A stretch of DNA of 64,000 bases, from assembly GCA_039621445.1 (NCBI GenBank), contig CP154954.1, positions 41,905,572 through 41,969,571 of the forward strand, written 5' to 3'. A program made the translations under genes and the position numbers. This stretch comes from Euglena gracilis. Its lineage: Eukaryota > Euglenida > Euglenophyceae > Euglenales. How positions within the stretch are numbered: the stretch's first letter is position 1; each line of letters starts with the position of its first letter. Positions 32,839 through 45,144 of the stretch are shown here, piece after piece. A model generated the notes under the pieces. The model was not told where the DNA came from, made no database searches, and saw nothing but the letters and a program-made list of their open reading frames with translations.

Positions 32839-33015
32839 CGGACGGGAATTGTGGAAACCCGATGGGTGGCGGGGGGCCCACCCCGGGTGGGTGGGACGGA
32901 TCCGACCCCCCCCCCCCACCTCCCGAGTGCCGGAGTTGACCTCTTGCACCGGGACGTCCCATGCAGCCCTGGGGGGGGGGGGTGGCTTAAAGGGAGGCGG
33001 CGCTGCCGGGGACCA

Positions 33016-33148
33016 GCTGGAGCTCCATCCAGCAGCTGGCCGCGGAGCAGAATCGCCGCCGGACGCCGGACCGCAACCGCTCCCTGCGGCGGGGCTCGGC
33101 CGGGACCCGAACCCCCGGAAGCCCCGGCCCGTCATGGCCCACACACAG
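33016..33148 (+). CDS. Basic, Ser/Arg-rich exon
   Basis: Between a gaccag acceptor and CAG|gtgcac the frame reads SWSSIQQLAAEQNRRRTPDR then NRSLRRGSAGTRTPGSPG. Repeated R-x-x-S/T and SP sites suggest a phospho-regulated linker (inference). Confidence 0.45.
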
Positions 33149-33798
33149 GTGCACACACACTCACAGGCGCTTGCAAGCGACACCTATCGTGGCACATTGA
33201 CATAAGTGATACATGCGCATACCCCACCCGGCCCACACAGCAATGGATGCTGTTGGGCAAGGGGCGGATCACGAGCCCGGCCAATCCTCAACCGCCTCCC
33301 CCTGCCCAGGGCTCTGTCTGTGCCAATCGCAGGCAAACGGCCGATCCCCCACAGCCGGTCGGTTGGCCCCTGCCTACACGTGCCCCACGGGGTACATTGC
33401 CATATCTCCACCAACAGGGGCGAGGCAGCAATCAAGGGGTCTGGTTCGGCGGTGCCTCTTGCCGGGCGCTTCCATGCCTTCACCTCGCCCACCAACAGTT
33501 TGGCAAGCTTTTGCACAACAGGTTAGGCCCCCAGGGGCATGTTGTGGGGGGGGGGGAGCTGGGCAGGTTCAGACACCTTCAGCCGAGCCGGAAGTTGTTC
33601 AAGCCGTGCATGAAGGCTGCCAAGGGTGGGTTGCCCCAAAACCATCTCTCGCCTTTTTCAACAGCCACATTTCCACGGTTAAAGGTGTCGGTCAAATGCA
33701 ATTTTGATGCCGCATTGTGGGTCCCCCCCACAGCACAGGGTTGGGCTTTCCCCCACCGGAGAGCCCTGCCGGGCGACGAGTGGCGGGGGCTGCTCCAG

Positions 33799-33985
33799 GC
33801 TGGGGGTGGCTACTCTGAGGCTTACGCCGCCCCCGACAGCCCCACCCCGCCGTCCCTGTTCCTCGGGGAGTACTACCCCGCCGCGCTGGCGTCCCCCCAT
33901 CGCTCCGAGCCTGCCTCCGGCCGGCTGGGGGCCGCCGGGGCCGGGGTGCCCGCCGCCCCCTACCCCGCCCCCTCCATGGCCCAGG
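33799..33985 (+). CDS. Ser/Pro/Ala-rich exon
   Basis: After gctccag the frame reads GYSEAYAAPDSPTPPSLFLG then EYYPAALASPHRSEPASGRL and ends CAGG|gtacgg. It is low complexity and GC3-rich with clean splice sites. Confidence 0.48.
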
Positions 33986-34529
33986 GTACGGACGGGTCGC
34001 GGTTTCTGGACGGTGCAACGTTCTGACAATTGGGTGCTTCGGGGAAAACACCATGACAGACCATAACCCGAATCCTAACCCTGACCCTATTCTTGTTGTT
34101 CTTAGCCCTCCCGCGCAAAAAAAACTACCCAAGGCGCTTTGGTTGTCGAAGGGAATATCATGGGGTCCAAGTTATGCAACGCAAACCCTGTGTTGTTTCG
34201 CCATCCGGGGGGGAATGGAAGCAATGCAAGGGATGGCATCTTCTTCTCCCCGGCTTCCTCTTGGGCTGTCCGGCACTAACCCAACTGCTGAACCAAACCA
34301 GCATGGGGGGGGAGATTGGGTGCCACGGGGCAAAATCTGAGTTGGCCACAGCAATGGCCCCCGCCCCCATGTCTCACCACAGCCTATTTTTTTAAAAAAA
34401 ATAAAACTTATTTGTTGTAAAACATTGGCTATGATGCCAGTATGGTAATCTACCGTAAACCACTAAAACACCGTCTCAACTTTTTTTTTGACGATCAATA
34501 ATGATTATTCGTAATAAAAATAATAATGA

Positions 34530-34531
34530 TT

Positions 34532-34581
<50 letters not shown>

Positions 34582-34613
34582 AATGACGACGACGACGACG
34601 ACGAGGACGACGA
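34530..34613. repeat. (GAT)n then (GAC)n trinucleotide repeat
   Basis: Pure GAT triplets change into GAC triplets. The resulting poly-Asp frame has no exon context and is not called coding. Confidence 0.93.
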
Positions 34614-34775
34614 TAAAACAATAAAAAAAATTCTGAAAAAAATTGCTTATTTTGATGGTCGGTCAGGGTTTTATGGGCGATTCCGGCCCACCCAAGGCCG
34701 AACTTGGGCCAGGTTTGAGGCTTTCCATGCAAGCCTGGGTTCGGCCGAAGTATTCTCCCACATCGGTGCGTGCCC

Positions 34776-34935
34776 TGCCCCACCCCTCCGCCGGTGGTGC
34801 GGCTGCCCCGCCCTCTGGACGCGCCGGACCGCGGCCCCAGTGCCGCGGCGGCGGCGGGGGCCGCCCCGCTGGATGCCGCCCCGGGGTTGGAGGCCCCAGC
34901 CACTGGTCCCCCCCCCCGGCTGGTCGGAGGGGCCC
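34776..34935 (+). CDS. Probable Ala/Pro-rich exon
   Basis: The frame reads PPPVVRLPRPLDAPDRGPSA, then alanine-rich sequence and GLEAPATGPPPR. The edges are uncertain. Confidence 0.35.
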
Positions 34936-34977
34936 ACTGCCCTATGTGTATGAGGTTCTGATCAGGCTTCAGGCTGA

Positions 34978-35166
34978 CCTCCCCCCCCCATTGTCCAACG
35001 GCTGGCCTTGTCCAACAACCCCCCCCCCCCCAGTCAGTAGCGATCTCTTTCCAGGTGATCTTTTTTCTCTCCAGACATTCGCGTTTTGACCCCAGTCTTG
35101 CCCAACGACCACCCCCCGGTCAGTAGCGATATTTAGCGGTCGTTGGACAAGGGGGGGGGAGGTACC
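34978..35166. mobile_element. Short TGTCCAACGACC-family element (TAGCGATA subtype)
   Basis: It has CCTCCCCCCC and TTGTCCAACG at the left and CGTTGGACAAGGGGGGGGG then AGGTACC at the right. GGTCAGTAGCGAT is inside, as in the 60.46-61.40 kb copy. Confidence 0.65.
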
Positions 35167-35169
35167 TCC

Positions 35170-36940
35170 AATTCAGAATGCCACAGGGGGGGGGGGTAGC
35201 TTGCATGGGGGGTCCGGTGCGCCCCCCGCTTGACAGTTCGCAAGCCAGCGCACCCTGAAACAGGGGTTGCCGAAAATTTCTGGCAAAAAGTGCTGGATGA
35301 GAGAATGGTGCTTTGAGGCATTTTTGAAATGTTTGGTGATTTGAGGCATTTTTTTTTGAAATGTTTTGTGCCCCTCCCCTGATCCAGTTAACTTCTTTCA
35401 CCTCATAAGATCTGTAACAGAGTGCAGCACAGTACAGTGCGACTCCAGTGAAAGAAGTTTGTCAACCAACACTCAATACAGTCATTTAAAGTCCCCCAAA
35501 GAAGCTTTGAGGGGCAAAGCCAAAACTAAACCAGTTTCAGCAGGTGGCACTGCTGAACAAGGTCTGCAAATCACCAAACTGTGCCAGGTGCATGCGAATT
35601 ACTGTTTTACAATTCTGCATGCGAGTACGAAATTCAATTTCGAAAATTAGTTAGGTCATAAGTCAGTTAGGTAAAATTTGTAGAAATTCTCAAATCACAA
35701 AATCCTAGAAATTTCACAGGGAAGTTGGTCCTGGAAGTTTCACAAGGGCTCCAAAGGTCTTCGGGAAAATGGGGCTTTTTATGGAGGTATTTTGCAGAAT
35801 GCGTATACCAGAACAATCATATGATGCCAGCGGTCGTCAGGAACAGCAAAACCATGCAGTATGGAGTATTTTTTAAACAAGCAATGATCCGACATGTTTG
35901 GGGATGTGGTGGTGACAAGTTGGGCCACATTGGGTGAAATTTTGGGAAAATGGGCCAGAACAGCCCGACAGCATGGTGCTTCCAGGCCGTCTTTGGGAGT
36001 ATTATGCATCGTGGTTGTAATTTGCACCCACAAAATTTCCCAAAATCCACACTAACGTTCTTTTAGGACTGAAATTCAACAGACAAACTTTTTTTTACGG
36101 GGCAACATTCCGGAACATCGGAGATCTGGTGCTGGAACATTGGGTCAAAATGCGAAAAAAAAATTGCCCTGAAAAGCCCCTATGTTCTTAAAAGAACATA
36201 TAATCCTGGGAAGGTTGCTTTCCCATCTTTTGTTTCTTTGCCCTTCTTCTTGGGTCTGGAAGTCCTGCCATATACAACGGCGGGGCCTGTACTCCGGGTG
36301 GGTTTTTGCATTCCCCCAGCCTTTTGATCCGAAGAGATGCGCAATCATGCCAGTCGATGAATGGAATCTGTGGGACGTTTGCTGCATTCCATTGGTCCTT
36401 TCAGCTCTCTGCCTTCCCACCGGCTGCATCCGTCAAATCCAGCGGCTGGCACGCAACGCAACAACCGCCTCGTGGGATTGGGTCGTGTCCTCACCTGATC
36501 CGCCCACTCCAGTGAAGCCGCCGCTCGCAACGGACCACACTTTTCTTGCTCCTTTAACTCAGCCGCAAGTTTCCCCGGTATAATCGTTTAGTCATTGCCT
36601 CTGGAGTTTTTAAATTACTGTCCCCCGCGATGGGCCCAGCTTTTAACCAGCGGAGCCCACTTTTTTAATTGCATGCTGATGGACATTTTTAGGTGATTCT
36701 GTATTGCATTTGTCGTCAAGAAAGGTGTGAGGGTCGGAATTAGGCCAGAATGCGGAAGTTATGATGAGATTGGGCCCAATGTGCCCTAACCCTAACCCTG
36801 TGTTAACCCGAAACCTTCGATAGGCTAGCCATATTACACATTAGCCATTGGGTGTGCATCCCGCAGGTCAAACACCGGAGGCCCCCCCCGGTAATTTACT
36901 GCCTCCCGGGGGCGAAACACGTTCAGGCTGCCGCTCCACC
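35170..36940. other. Long stretch without supported exons
   Basis: AT-richer sequence. Short unbiased open frames occur on both strands (for example minus 36145-36429), none recognised. Telomere-like CCCTAACCCTAACCC lies at 36784-36798. Confidence 0.45.
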
Positions 36941-36989
36941 GACTTTCATGAATTGTGCAAGTGACGCCCATGGCGACGGTCTCCTGCCA

Positions 36990-37190
36990 ACCTCGCCCGC
37001 CCCGCCCCCTCCCCCTCCCCTTCCGGAGCCGCGGCCCGCCAGCCCCCCACTGCCCCTCCCGGCGCTCCAGGCGCCCATCGACACCGACGAGCCGCCACAC
37101 CCGTACGTGCGGAAGGGCCCCGCCCCCGGCCCAGGGCCCGGGCCCGCCGCGCCTCTCCTCCCGTTGGTTGCCCGAACTGGAAGCGGCTCC
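36990..37190 (+). CDS. Proline-rich exon
   Basis: The frame reads PEPRPASPPLPLPALQAPID then TDEPPHPYVRKGPAPGPGPG. PPLP and PPHPY-like peptides are potential WW ligands. Boundaries are approximate. Confidence 0.4.
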
Positions 37191-38774
37191 GTCCAGGCGG
37201 AATTGGAAGGTGGTTGGGGGGCATGGCTGAAAAAAAAAAAAGGTCGCCGCCGGCACTCTTGTACAGGATGCACCGGCAGCGCAGGGAAAACATTTCAGGA
37301 GGCCCATTTTTGCCCTTTGCGTCGGTAGGTCTGTAACTGTTTGTGCATGAGCCGATTATGTGTTTTGTTTGCTTAATTTTCGGAAGTGGGTGATGCTTCT
37401 TGCTGCTTCTGGCTGCCTTGACTGCTTCTGGTTACTTTTGGCTGCTTCTGGTTGTTGTTGTTTTTTTGCAGTCTCCAATTGTTTCTGGCTGCTTTTTCGG
37501 CCATTTTGACAAAATGTTCAAAATGGTCGAAATTGCCGAATTCGCCAAAAAATGCTCATTTTGTTTATATTGGCATACCCTTCACCTGCAGTCAATCATT
37601 TTCTGACCAGGGCCGACCAGGGCAGACAAGAGCACCAACCCAGGAAGCGACTGTCCGTGCCTGCCACCCCCACCCCTGTGGATGCACACCCAAACCCACA
37701 ACCACACACACGCACACAACCCTGTACACCACACACAACCTTGGAAGGGGCCGGCCCCCTGCCCACAACGGCAGCCGCCCACCATGTCCCAGCTGCGGAT
37801 CTTCGCTGCCACCATCACCTGGACATGGGCGGCCGCGCCTCACACCCTTGCTCTCCCCTCCCTCCCCTTCCCTCTCTATCCCTTGCCTGGGCCGCCAATG
37901 GCCCCGCGCGGACCCTGCCACGGAGGACGCCTTCCAGCGGCGGCCATCGGGCGGCGCTGTCTCCCCAGCCAGGGGGGGGGGTGGCTGGACGGCCAACCCC
38001 ATCGGAATCGGGGTTGGGATTGGGCGGTGGAAACATTGCTGCGCCTGCCGACTTCTCGGGGGGGGGGGGTGATTGGTGCTTATGTCGACCACAACACCCG
38101 AAGGTTTCACGCCAATACCTTAGGCCACGCCTTTCCAGAGATGGGGGCCTGGGGTAGCAATAAGCCAGCGTCACTGCCTTTCGTCCCTGGGTTTGTGCTG
38201 GGGCCCCCCCACCCCACCCTCTGGCGGCAACCATGCAGCTGCTCTGGCACCCCGAGGAGCTCCCCATGGGCACGATCTCCCCTGACCAGATACAGACTTA
38301 GGTGGGAGGTCACGGGAGGTTGGTTCGTGTGAGTTCCCACCGCACTGCAGCCCAACCAATCCTGTTCAACTCCATTTTTTTCCCCCACAACTGGTTGGGC
38401 TGTGGTGTGGCCAGAGCCGCGGCCCAATCCAAACCGCAAACCGATCATAAAAAACAGAATTTCTGAGGTTATTTCAAGGAATAGGGTAACAGGGCTCAGC
38501 GATCCAACCAATCGGCCTGCCAACCTCCCGCAAATGACCACCTGCAAACCTTCGCCACTCTGGAGGTTTCCAAGAGCCGGCAGCTTCTCCACCTGGTTTT
38601 GTTGGGCATGGATTGCCTTGCCCTTGTTTTTTTCTGTCGCTGTTTCTTTCTCGGTGCTTTTTGGAGAAGACTGGGAATTGCACACGCCCCTGGGGATGGG
38701 TGAGTCCACCCCAGCTACGCCTTGCTCTGGCAAAAGCCCTGGTGCGTGCATGGGGGGGGGGGCACAGTCGGGGG

Positions 38775-38990
38775 GAGGCCGTGGCGGCGGCACAGGAGTC
38801 GGACCGGCCCAGGCTGCCGGCGACGTGCGACCAGCTGTTGGTGGAGATGGAGTTGCCCCTCGTGGTGGACCGCCGCTCCTCCCTACTGCTGGCCCCCTCC
38901 CCCGGTCCCGATTTCGGGGCTCCCGACGGCCAACGCCCGAACCAGCCCTCCCTCTCCGATGGCCGACTGTCCCACCTTTTGAGCCGAGCA
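38775..38990 (+). CDS. Probable exon with a Leu/Glu-rich segment
   Basis: The GC3-rich frame reads ESDRPRLPATCDQLLVEMEL, then PLVVDRRSSLLLAPSPGPDF and SLSDGRLSHLLSRA. It is less proline-rich than its neighbours and has no recognised domain. Confidence 0.4.
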
Positions 38991-39354
38991 GCGTACTTGT
39001 GTGGCAAGGACACGGCTGGCTTCGACAGGAAAGGATGTGATTTGGCGTGAAGGGACAATGTGGAAGGGCAAGGGCCTCCTCCGTTCCGGTTTTTCCATCC
39101 GTGCACCAAGAAGCCTTCAGTCCAGTAAGCAAAGCTTTTCTTTTCGCGTTCAGTTCGGTCCGCAAAGCTCCAGTGCAATGACAAAAGTCTCTTAGTAATG
39201 AAGTCCCGGGTGTTGTTTTAACCCCAAATTTCAACACCAGAGGTGAAGACTTGAGCTTTGGCTGAATGTAACATACACAAACTGCAGACCAACCAATATA
39301 ATTGGCCCGCTGATTTTCGAGGTTTGTGTGTTTCTTTGCAAGTGTTGTGTGGAG

Positions 39355-39545
39355 CCAGAGTGGGCGGCTGTGCCCGCCTCCCCGCCCGTGCCGCCCGCCA
39401 TCGCGCAGCCGTCCCCCACCGCACCGGTGGGGCAGCGGCCCCAGGCACGGTCCCCGCTGCACTACCGGCCCCTCGTCCCCGACTCCGCCCGCTCCCAGCC
39501 GCCGGCGGACCCGCCACTTGACGCCGGTGACGGGCCCGCCACTTG
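39355..39545 (+). CDS. Proline-rich exon
   Basis: The frame reads PEWAAVPASPPVPPAIAQPS, then PLHYRPLVPDSARSQPPADP and PLDAGDGPATW. The edges are approximate. Confidence 0.4.
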
Positions 39546-39659
39546 GCCGCCACAGCAACAGGGTGTCCATTGGAAACTGCCCCCCGTCCAAAAGGCACTG
39601 GCTGGCTAGAGGGCAAACCCGGCACGCCAACCCTCTCCTCCCACTGTGGGGTGACCGCC

Positions 39660-39727
39660 GGCGGGGCCAGTCCCCCGGGGAGTACGTCGACGCCCTCCAC
39701 TCCCACCGCCACCTCACCATCCAGCAG
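39660..39727 (+). CDS. Probable short exon (SPGEYVDALHSH)
   Basis: The frame GQSPGEYVDALHSHRHLTIQ has G/C at almost every third position. It either splices at CA|gtacgc near 39727 or runs to a TGA at 39749. It could be a terminal exon. Confidence 0.38.
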
Positions 39728-41153
39728 TACGCCCGCCTGGGAGCCTGAGGCCCCGCGTCCCCCTTCTGCCTGGCCCAAATACACCCCGGGAGGTGTGCTG
39801 GCACAGGCGGCATCATTTTGTTTGAACTCTGCCCTCCATATTTGAGCAACCCGTTGCTTAAATTTGGGTTCGGCTTTCTGGGAAATTGGGGGGCGTTACA
39901 TGATTGAACCAAAACCTGACCCACACTCCGTTCATTGATACGCACTCCTTCTGTGCCAGTGCCTCGGCTGCCACCCGCGACCTCGCGGGCTCTCGTGCGA
40001 CTCTTCACAGCTGGCTCCTTCTGTCTCCGGCTCCGACAACGGCGCAGTCCCCGACACACAGCCCTTTCTGGCGGCCTCTCAGCCCGCCGATGCTCCCTCC
40101 TCCCAGAGCTATCCTTGCTCCCACCCCCCCACAAGTGTTGTTATGATGCTGATGCCCACCCCTCCCCCGGGGAAATGCCATGATCACCCCCCCCGGGGAC
40201 CAGGAGCTTTCAGAGTCGCTCCGGGAGATCATCAGGGTCGTTGGCACAACCCAATGGGCCAACTGCAAGTGGGCATGGCCCTGAAGGGCAGCCTGCCTGC
40301 TCGGGGGACCGATCGCGGGAGGGGCAGTGGGTGGGTGTCGACCCAACCCCGGTGTGGGTTGGAGTGCGGTGGCAGGCGGGCAAGTCAGGACAGGGGAACG
40401 CTCAGCTCCTCGGCTGGTCTCTTGTCCACCCCCCAAGACCTCCAGCCTCGAGGGCGATGTCTGGCGACTGCCATCAGACCCCCCCCCCCCCCCGAACACC
40501 ATAACTACAATTTGAGCCAAGACTCAAAATTGCAGACCCCCCCCCCAAATACTGTAAAACCAGACCCTCCCGACTACTGTCCCAGCACCACAGACCTGCC
40601 ACCCGTACACCGAAAACATTAAAGTAGCCCATCTTCTGATTGTAATGGTCCCCGGGTTTTCTGCACCGTGACCAAATAGTTGCCCCCAGGGGGCTTCTGA
40701 TTGAGGGGTTCGGGTGGCAGGGAGCATCCCCACAACACGTCCCCAACAGGAAGTGCAGCACCTCCCAGGCAGGGGTGTCCCCCCCCCATCAGCCCCACAG
40801 ACACCCGGCCCGAGCCGCCAAACCGCTGGGCAGCCCTGCGCAGCATCTCGCTTCTTCTCTGTTCTTTTGGGCTGCCACCACGTGATTTCTCATTCCTGGG
40901 TTTCGCCATATCACCCTGGGGTGTGGCGGACTGGCTTTTTTTTCCAGAGTGACTGAGCGTTTGGGGGGAGGCTTTCCACAGTGGGCCAGGGGCAGCTCTG
41001 TCTTTTTTGGGAAGCAGAGTTCACTGAAGTTCACCCTTACTTTTTTTCAATACAATAGCCAACTTGGTTCAGTAAAAAAATGACCAAAAATGACTGGAGT
41101 GGCTTTTTGCAACCCTGATTGCCGGGTTGCGCTCTGCCTGTTTCCGGCTGCAG

Positions 41154-41305
41154 AGCTGGCGGTCATCTGGCGGCAGTTCCTACCGCACCCTGAAGCCCCC
41201 CAGGGAACCCCAGCCACGCCCGTCCCGGCCGCCGCCGACCTCTCTGACAGACCGTCGTCCCCGCCCACCGATGGGGTCACCGCTAAACTCCGGGGAGCGC
41301 CCCAC
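41154..41305 (+). CDS. Exon with helical start and Pro/Ala tail
   Basis: Between ggctgcag and CAC|gtgacc the frame reads ELAVIWRQFLPHPEAPQGTP then AAADLSDRPSSPPTDGVTAK. GC3 is high and both splice sites are good. Confidence 0.5.
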
Positions 41306-42344
41306 GTGACCAGGGAACAGGGCACAGTTTTTTGAGGACCCGGGGGAATCCAGCCAGCTGGCTGGAAAAAAGGTGCTGGCCGGACCACCCTCTGAGGGTG
41401 GGTTTAACCGGCTGCCAGCCTGAACCCGGATGGCACCCGAAAAAAGGCAAAAAAAGCTCAAATCCAGCTGGAGTTTTTTTCCAGCCGAAACTTTGAGGTG
41501 AACCCCAAAACTTTCAAAACGGACATCTGTTGCCATTTTTGACCCCTTTTTTTTTAGAAAGCTTTGGCGCTTTATGCCAGTTTTTTTGATCCAGCCCAGC
41601 TTCGCCAGGCTGTGGGAACTTTATTTCCACTCGACCCCACTCCCCGGAGAGAGGGGTCCGCAGCTGCTGGCTGGAAAAGGCCCTGGCTGGCTGAACCCCC
41701 GTCCCCTCCCGGGTGGGGTGGGGCCCGGCTTAAGGAATTCCCTGCCTGTGGCACCCCAACCGTTGGCCATGGGGAGCGAGGAGAAGTGGAGGTGTTCAGC
41801 TTCAACGATGTTGTCTGAGACATTCAGGGATCATTTTGCCACAAACCTGGTGGAGAAACTGGCACTGTTGAAGGGTGGACGAAAACTACAGTGGCAAGTT
41901 TTGTTTTTGTAAAATGCCAGAATTTTACCAAATTATTTTTACCGTAGTTTCCGACCGGTGTCAACTTCCCACACCCTTTTTCGTGAAGCCTCAGCCCAAA
42001 ATAACAAAAATGGCTGGGAAATGGTTTTATGCCCAAAAAATGACAAAAATTGCACAAATGTTGGTAAATACTGACCCTTGATTTTGAGACAAAATGGCCA
42101 GAATTAGTTCGATTTACCCAATGAAATGGACAGGACTCCTAGACACTTGACAAAAAAGGTTTTAAGAGGTGGTTGAATACCAAATTTTACCAAAAATTTA
42201 TTTTCCAAAATCGAAGTTTTACCAAAATATTTTTTACCGTAATTTTTTAACCGTAATTTTTGTGTACCATAGTTTTTGTGGATGCTGCATTAAAAAACAA
42301 AAAGAACATGCAAAATGTGCGGCGAAGAGAAAGGAGAAAGGTGG

Positions 42345-42566
42345 GTGGAAGGGCCCTCAAAGGGAGACCTCTCTCCCCCAACCGTGCCCCCAGCGGTGCG
42401 GGCGGCCCCTCCCCTCCCCTCGCTGCCCCGCGGGGTGGCGCCCGCGCCGCCGGCCCCCCTCCTGCCTCCCCCGCCCCTGCGGCCCATCAGCCCGGCCGGC
42501 CCCTCCAGCCCCGCCTCCCTGCCGGGCCCCAGCCCCTCCCAGGCGGCCCTGGCAGGGGCGGCATAC
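42345..42566 (+). CDS. Proline-rich exon
   Basis: The frame reads PSKGDLSPPTVPPAVRAAPP, then LLPPPPLRPISPAGPSSPAS and LPGPSPSQAALAGAAY, ending TAC|gtattg. It is low complexity. Confidence 0.45.
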
Positions 42567-43274
42567 GTATTGTCAGATTGTGGGTGCCGCCGAAAAGCTC
42601 AGAAAACTGGGGGACAATCCGCCTGCCGCCTGTTTTGGTGTTTTTTTTGAAGTGTTTTGCTCACCGTGCCCAGGTGGTCGGCAACAAACCCACCCATACC
42701 CCGCCCTCCTGCCTTCCCCTGAGGAGCTGTGATGCCCGAGAGATTGCCAGGGTCTTCCCCAGGAAACTGTAGCGGTGCTGTCAGTTTGTCTGTATTGGAC
42801 GTTGTCAAGGTCCCATGATTTTTTCGCACTCAGAATCCCAAAATCTCACAGTTTGCAGCATTTTTTCCGCGTCCCCAGCTCTTCGCACCATCAGGGAGTG
42901 ACCGTGCTGGGGGGAGGTTGGGGGGTGCATTTTGCCAATCTTCGAAATACGGAAAAGTTTTTCTTTGCAAGGTCGACAGTGGGGACGAGCCCCCCCCCCC
43001 CCCGACGGGGGCAACGTCTATTTTCCAAGGGCAGTTAAAGAGCCATCCCAGCATCGAACTAACATCGATCCAGGTTAAAAATCAAAATGTTAGAACATGC
43101 TTTTTCTTTTGAGATTTGGGTGGATACACTGTTCCAGCGATGCCAGAAAGAATTTTTTCCCGGGGTTGGCCTGTTTTTTTTCCCCGAAATTTTGCCATTT
43201 CTTTTTTTGCTCAAAATTCGGAAAATTTTCCAGAACAAAATTTTGATCATCAGTGCCCCCCCCCAGACCATTCG

Positions 43275-43460
43275 TCCGGGGGGTCCCTCCCTCGCTGTTG
43301 CGGTGGCCTGGCCCCACCTCCCGGCGGTCCCTCTCGCCCGTGCTGGACCTCGAGCCGCCGCCCCCGCCGCTGTCCCGCCGGTCCGTGACCCCGTCCACGC
43401 CCGTCGCTCCAGACCGGACCCCGATGGGGCTGCCGGCTTTGGCCTCTGGGGAACGGGCGG
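43275..43460 (+). CDS. Ser/Pro-rich exon
   Basis: The frame reads PTSRRSLSPVLDLEPPPPPL then SRRSVTPSTPVAPDRTPMGL. SP and TP sites are dense. Confidence 0.45.
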
Positions 43461-43694
43461 GTTTGTGGTACGCCTGCCCCTCCCCCAAAACTGTCACATA
43501 TGCCCGTGAAGGTCCGCACCTGGGCAACTGTGAGGGCCCGAATACCGTGGACTCGGTGGGCGGTGAACATGTTCTCCGCAAACCCATGCGCCCCGTATTC
43601 TGATGTGTTTTGTTTGGTTGGGCGGTCGGCGATGGCCAGCGGCATCCCCGTGGCCCCAACCCCGCCAAACACACCACCGGTGGACACGGTCAGC

Positions 43695-44075
43695 GGCGGC
43701 CCCCGCCGTCCCCGTACTACCCGCCCCGGTCCCCCGTCGCCGCTGCGCTACAGCTCTCCGGCCCGCTGGACGGGGTGCCGGAGTCCCCCGCCGCCGCCCC
43801 GGGACTGCCGCCGGCCCCCGCCGCCGCGGAGCGCAGCGCCACCCCTGCTCCCCCGCCCTGGCCGCCCCAGGCCGCCAGGAGGGCCTGCCCCCCCCTGTCC
43901 CTCTGCTGGGCGGCCAGGCCCCGATGGGCCGCGACCCCTTGCCCAGCGCCTACACCGCGCCGCCCACCGCGGTCCGGGAGGAGCCGCTGCAGTGGGAGGA
44001 GTACGGGGGCGTCGTCGTGCCGCTGTCTGCCCGGCAGTCGGCCGCGGCGCAGCCGCCGAGGGCCAGGGTGGTCCG
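43695..44075 (+). CDS. Long proline-rich exon with an apparent frame change
   Basis: The first part in one frame reads SPYYPPRSPVAAALQLSGPL and GVPESPAAAPGLPPAPAAAE. From about 43875 a different frame becomes the coding-like one: GLPPPVPLLGGQAPMGRDPL, then SAYTAPPTAVREEPLQWEEY and GGVVVPLSARQSA. The switch lies near an 8-C homopolymer, so a sequencing or assembly indel, a real frameshift or a tiny intron are all possible. Confidence 0.45.
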
Positions 44076-44643
44076 GCTGACCTTCAATCTTTTGTTTTGC
44101 AACGGTACCTGACTTTATACCTCTTCCCGCTTCTTCATGTGACTGGTGGTGGTGTCCCCTCCGCTGCCCACGTCCAGGCCACAGGAAGCCGATGTTGGGT
44201 GCCCAGCCTTTGTGTATTTCCAGTTTTGATGGTTCCCCTGAATGGGAATGAAAGATTTATCCCAGGGAGACATTTTATTTTACAGTCCGGACAAAAATGA
44301 CAGGAAACAAAAGCATGGGAAACCCCCCAATGTTTCCCATCATTTCCCCCCCCACCGCCGTACCCTTTCTATGCCCTTTTGAGGGAGCTGTGAATTTTGG
44401 GGTCTTTTTCTTATGAAAAAAAATCACAAAACTGCAACTAGGATCACTTTGACCATTTTGAATTGCTTTTTTTTTTTGCTGGAAATCCTTCCTCGCAAGT
44501 GGGAAAATTACCACCAATTTCTGTGAAAAGTTGAATTCTCCCATCATTACCTTTTCCAAACCCGACATTTTCCCTTTTCTTTCGACATTTTTTCCCGTCA
44601 ATTTCTCCCATCATTCTTGTTTCCTGTCATTTTTGTCCGGATT

Positions 44644-45059
44644 GTACCCCCCCCTATGTCCAACGACCCCCCTATGTCCAACGACCACCCCCCCCGGTCA
44701 GAGGACACCTTTTTGGAGGTTTGGCGAAATTTTTGGTCCCGGCGCGAAGCGCCAGGCCGAAAATTTTTGTGCCCCAAATGGGTCAAAAATTGGCCAAAAT
44801 GCCAGTTTTGGCACTTTTTGGACAAAAATTTGTCAAAATTGCCCAGAATTTTCGGCGCAAAGCGCTGGAAGGGAAAATTTGACCTTATTTGGGGGGTGGG
44901 GTCCTGATTACCCCCCAACATTTTTTTTGACCCCTTGTCCAACGACCACCCCCCCCCGGTCAGAGGACACCTTTTTGGTCACTACCCTATGTCCAACGAC
45001 CGCCCCCCCGGTCGGAGGACAGAGGTTACTGGTCGTTGGACATAGGGGGGGGAGGGTAC
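44644..45059. mobile_element. GTACCCCCCCCTATGTCC inverted-repeat element, copy 2
   Basis: The left end GTACCCCCCCCTATGTCC is mirrored by the right end GGACATAGGGGGGGGAGG then GTAC. It is nearly collinear with 16052-16467 and ends about 85 bases before exon 45145. Confidence 0.8.
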
Positions 45060-45144
45060 ATCCAAAATCCCGCTCTGATGTGGTGAATCCCTGCACAGCG
45101 TGTGTTCCCAAGTCCCTGACTTCCCCACCCCATGCCACCACCAG

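Noticed and set aside
32527-34026. 499-residue plus-strand open frame
   Set aside because: It spans two or three exons and an intron. Only the 33799-33985 part in this frame looks coding. The 32600-32838 exon uses another frame.
34501-34953. Poly-aspartate open frame
   Set aside because: Product of the GAT/GAC triplet repeat, with no acceptor or codon bias.
36145-36429. 94-residue minus-strand open frame (QQTSHRFHSSTGMIAHLF)
   Set aside because: Considered as a transposase fragment. No catalytic motif was recognised and bias is weak, so it was not called.
38107-40134. 675-residue minus-strand open frame
   Set aside because: It lies opposite several GC3-biased plus-strand exons. Composition is Arg/Gly/Pro-rich and it has no domain: a shadow of GC-rich exons.
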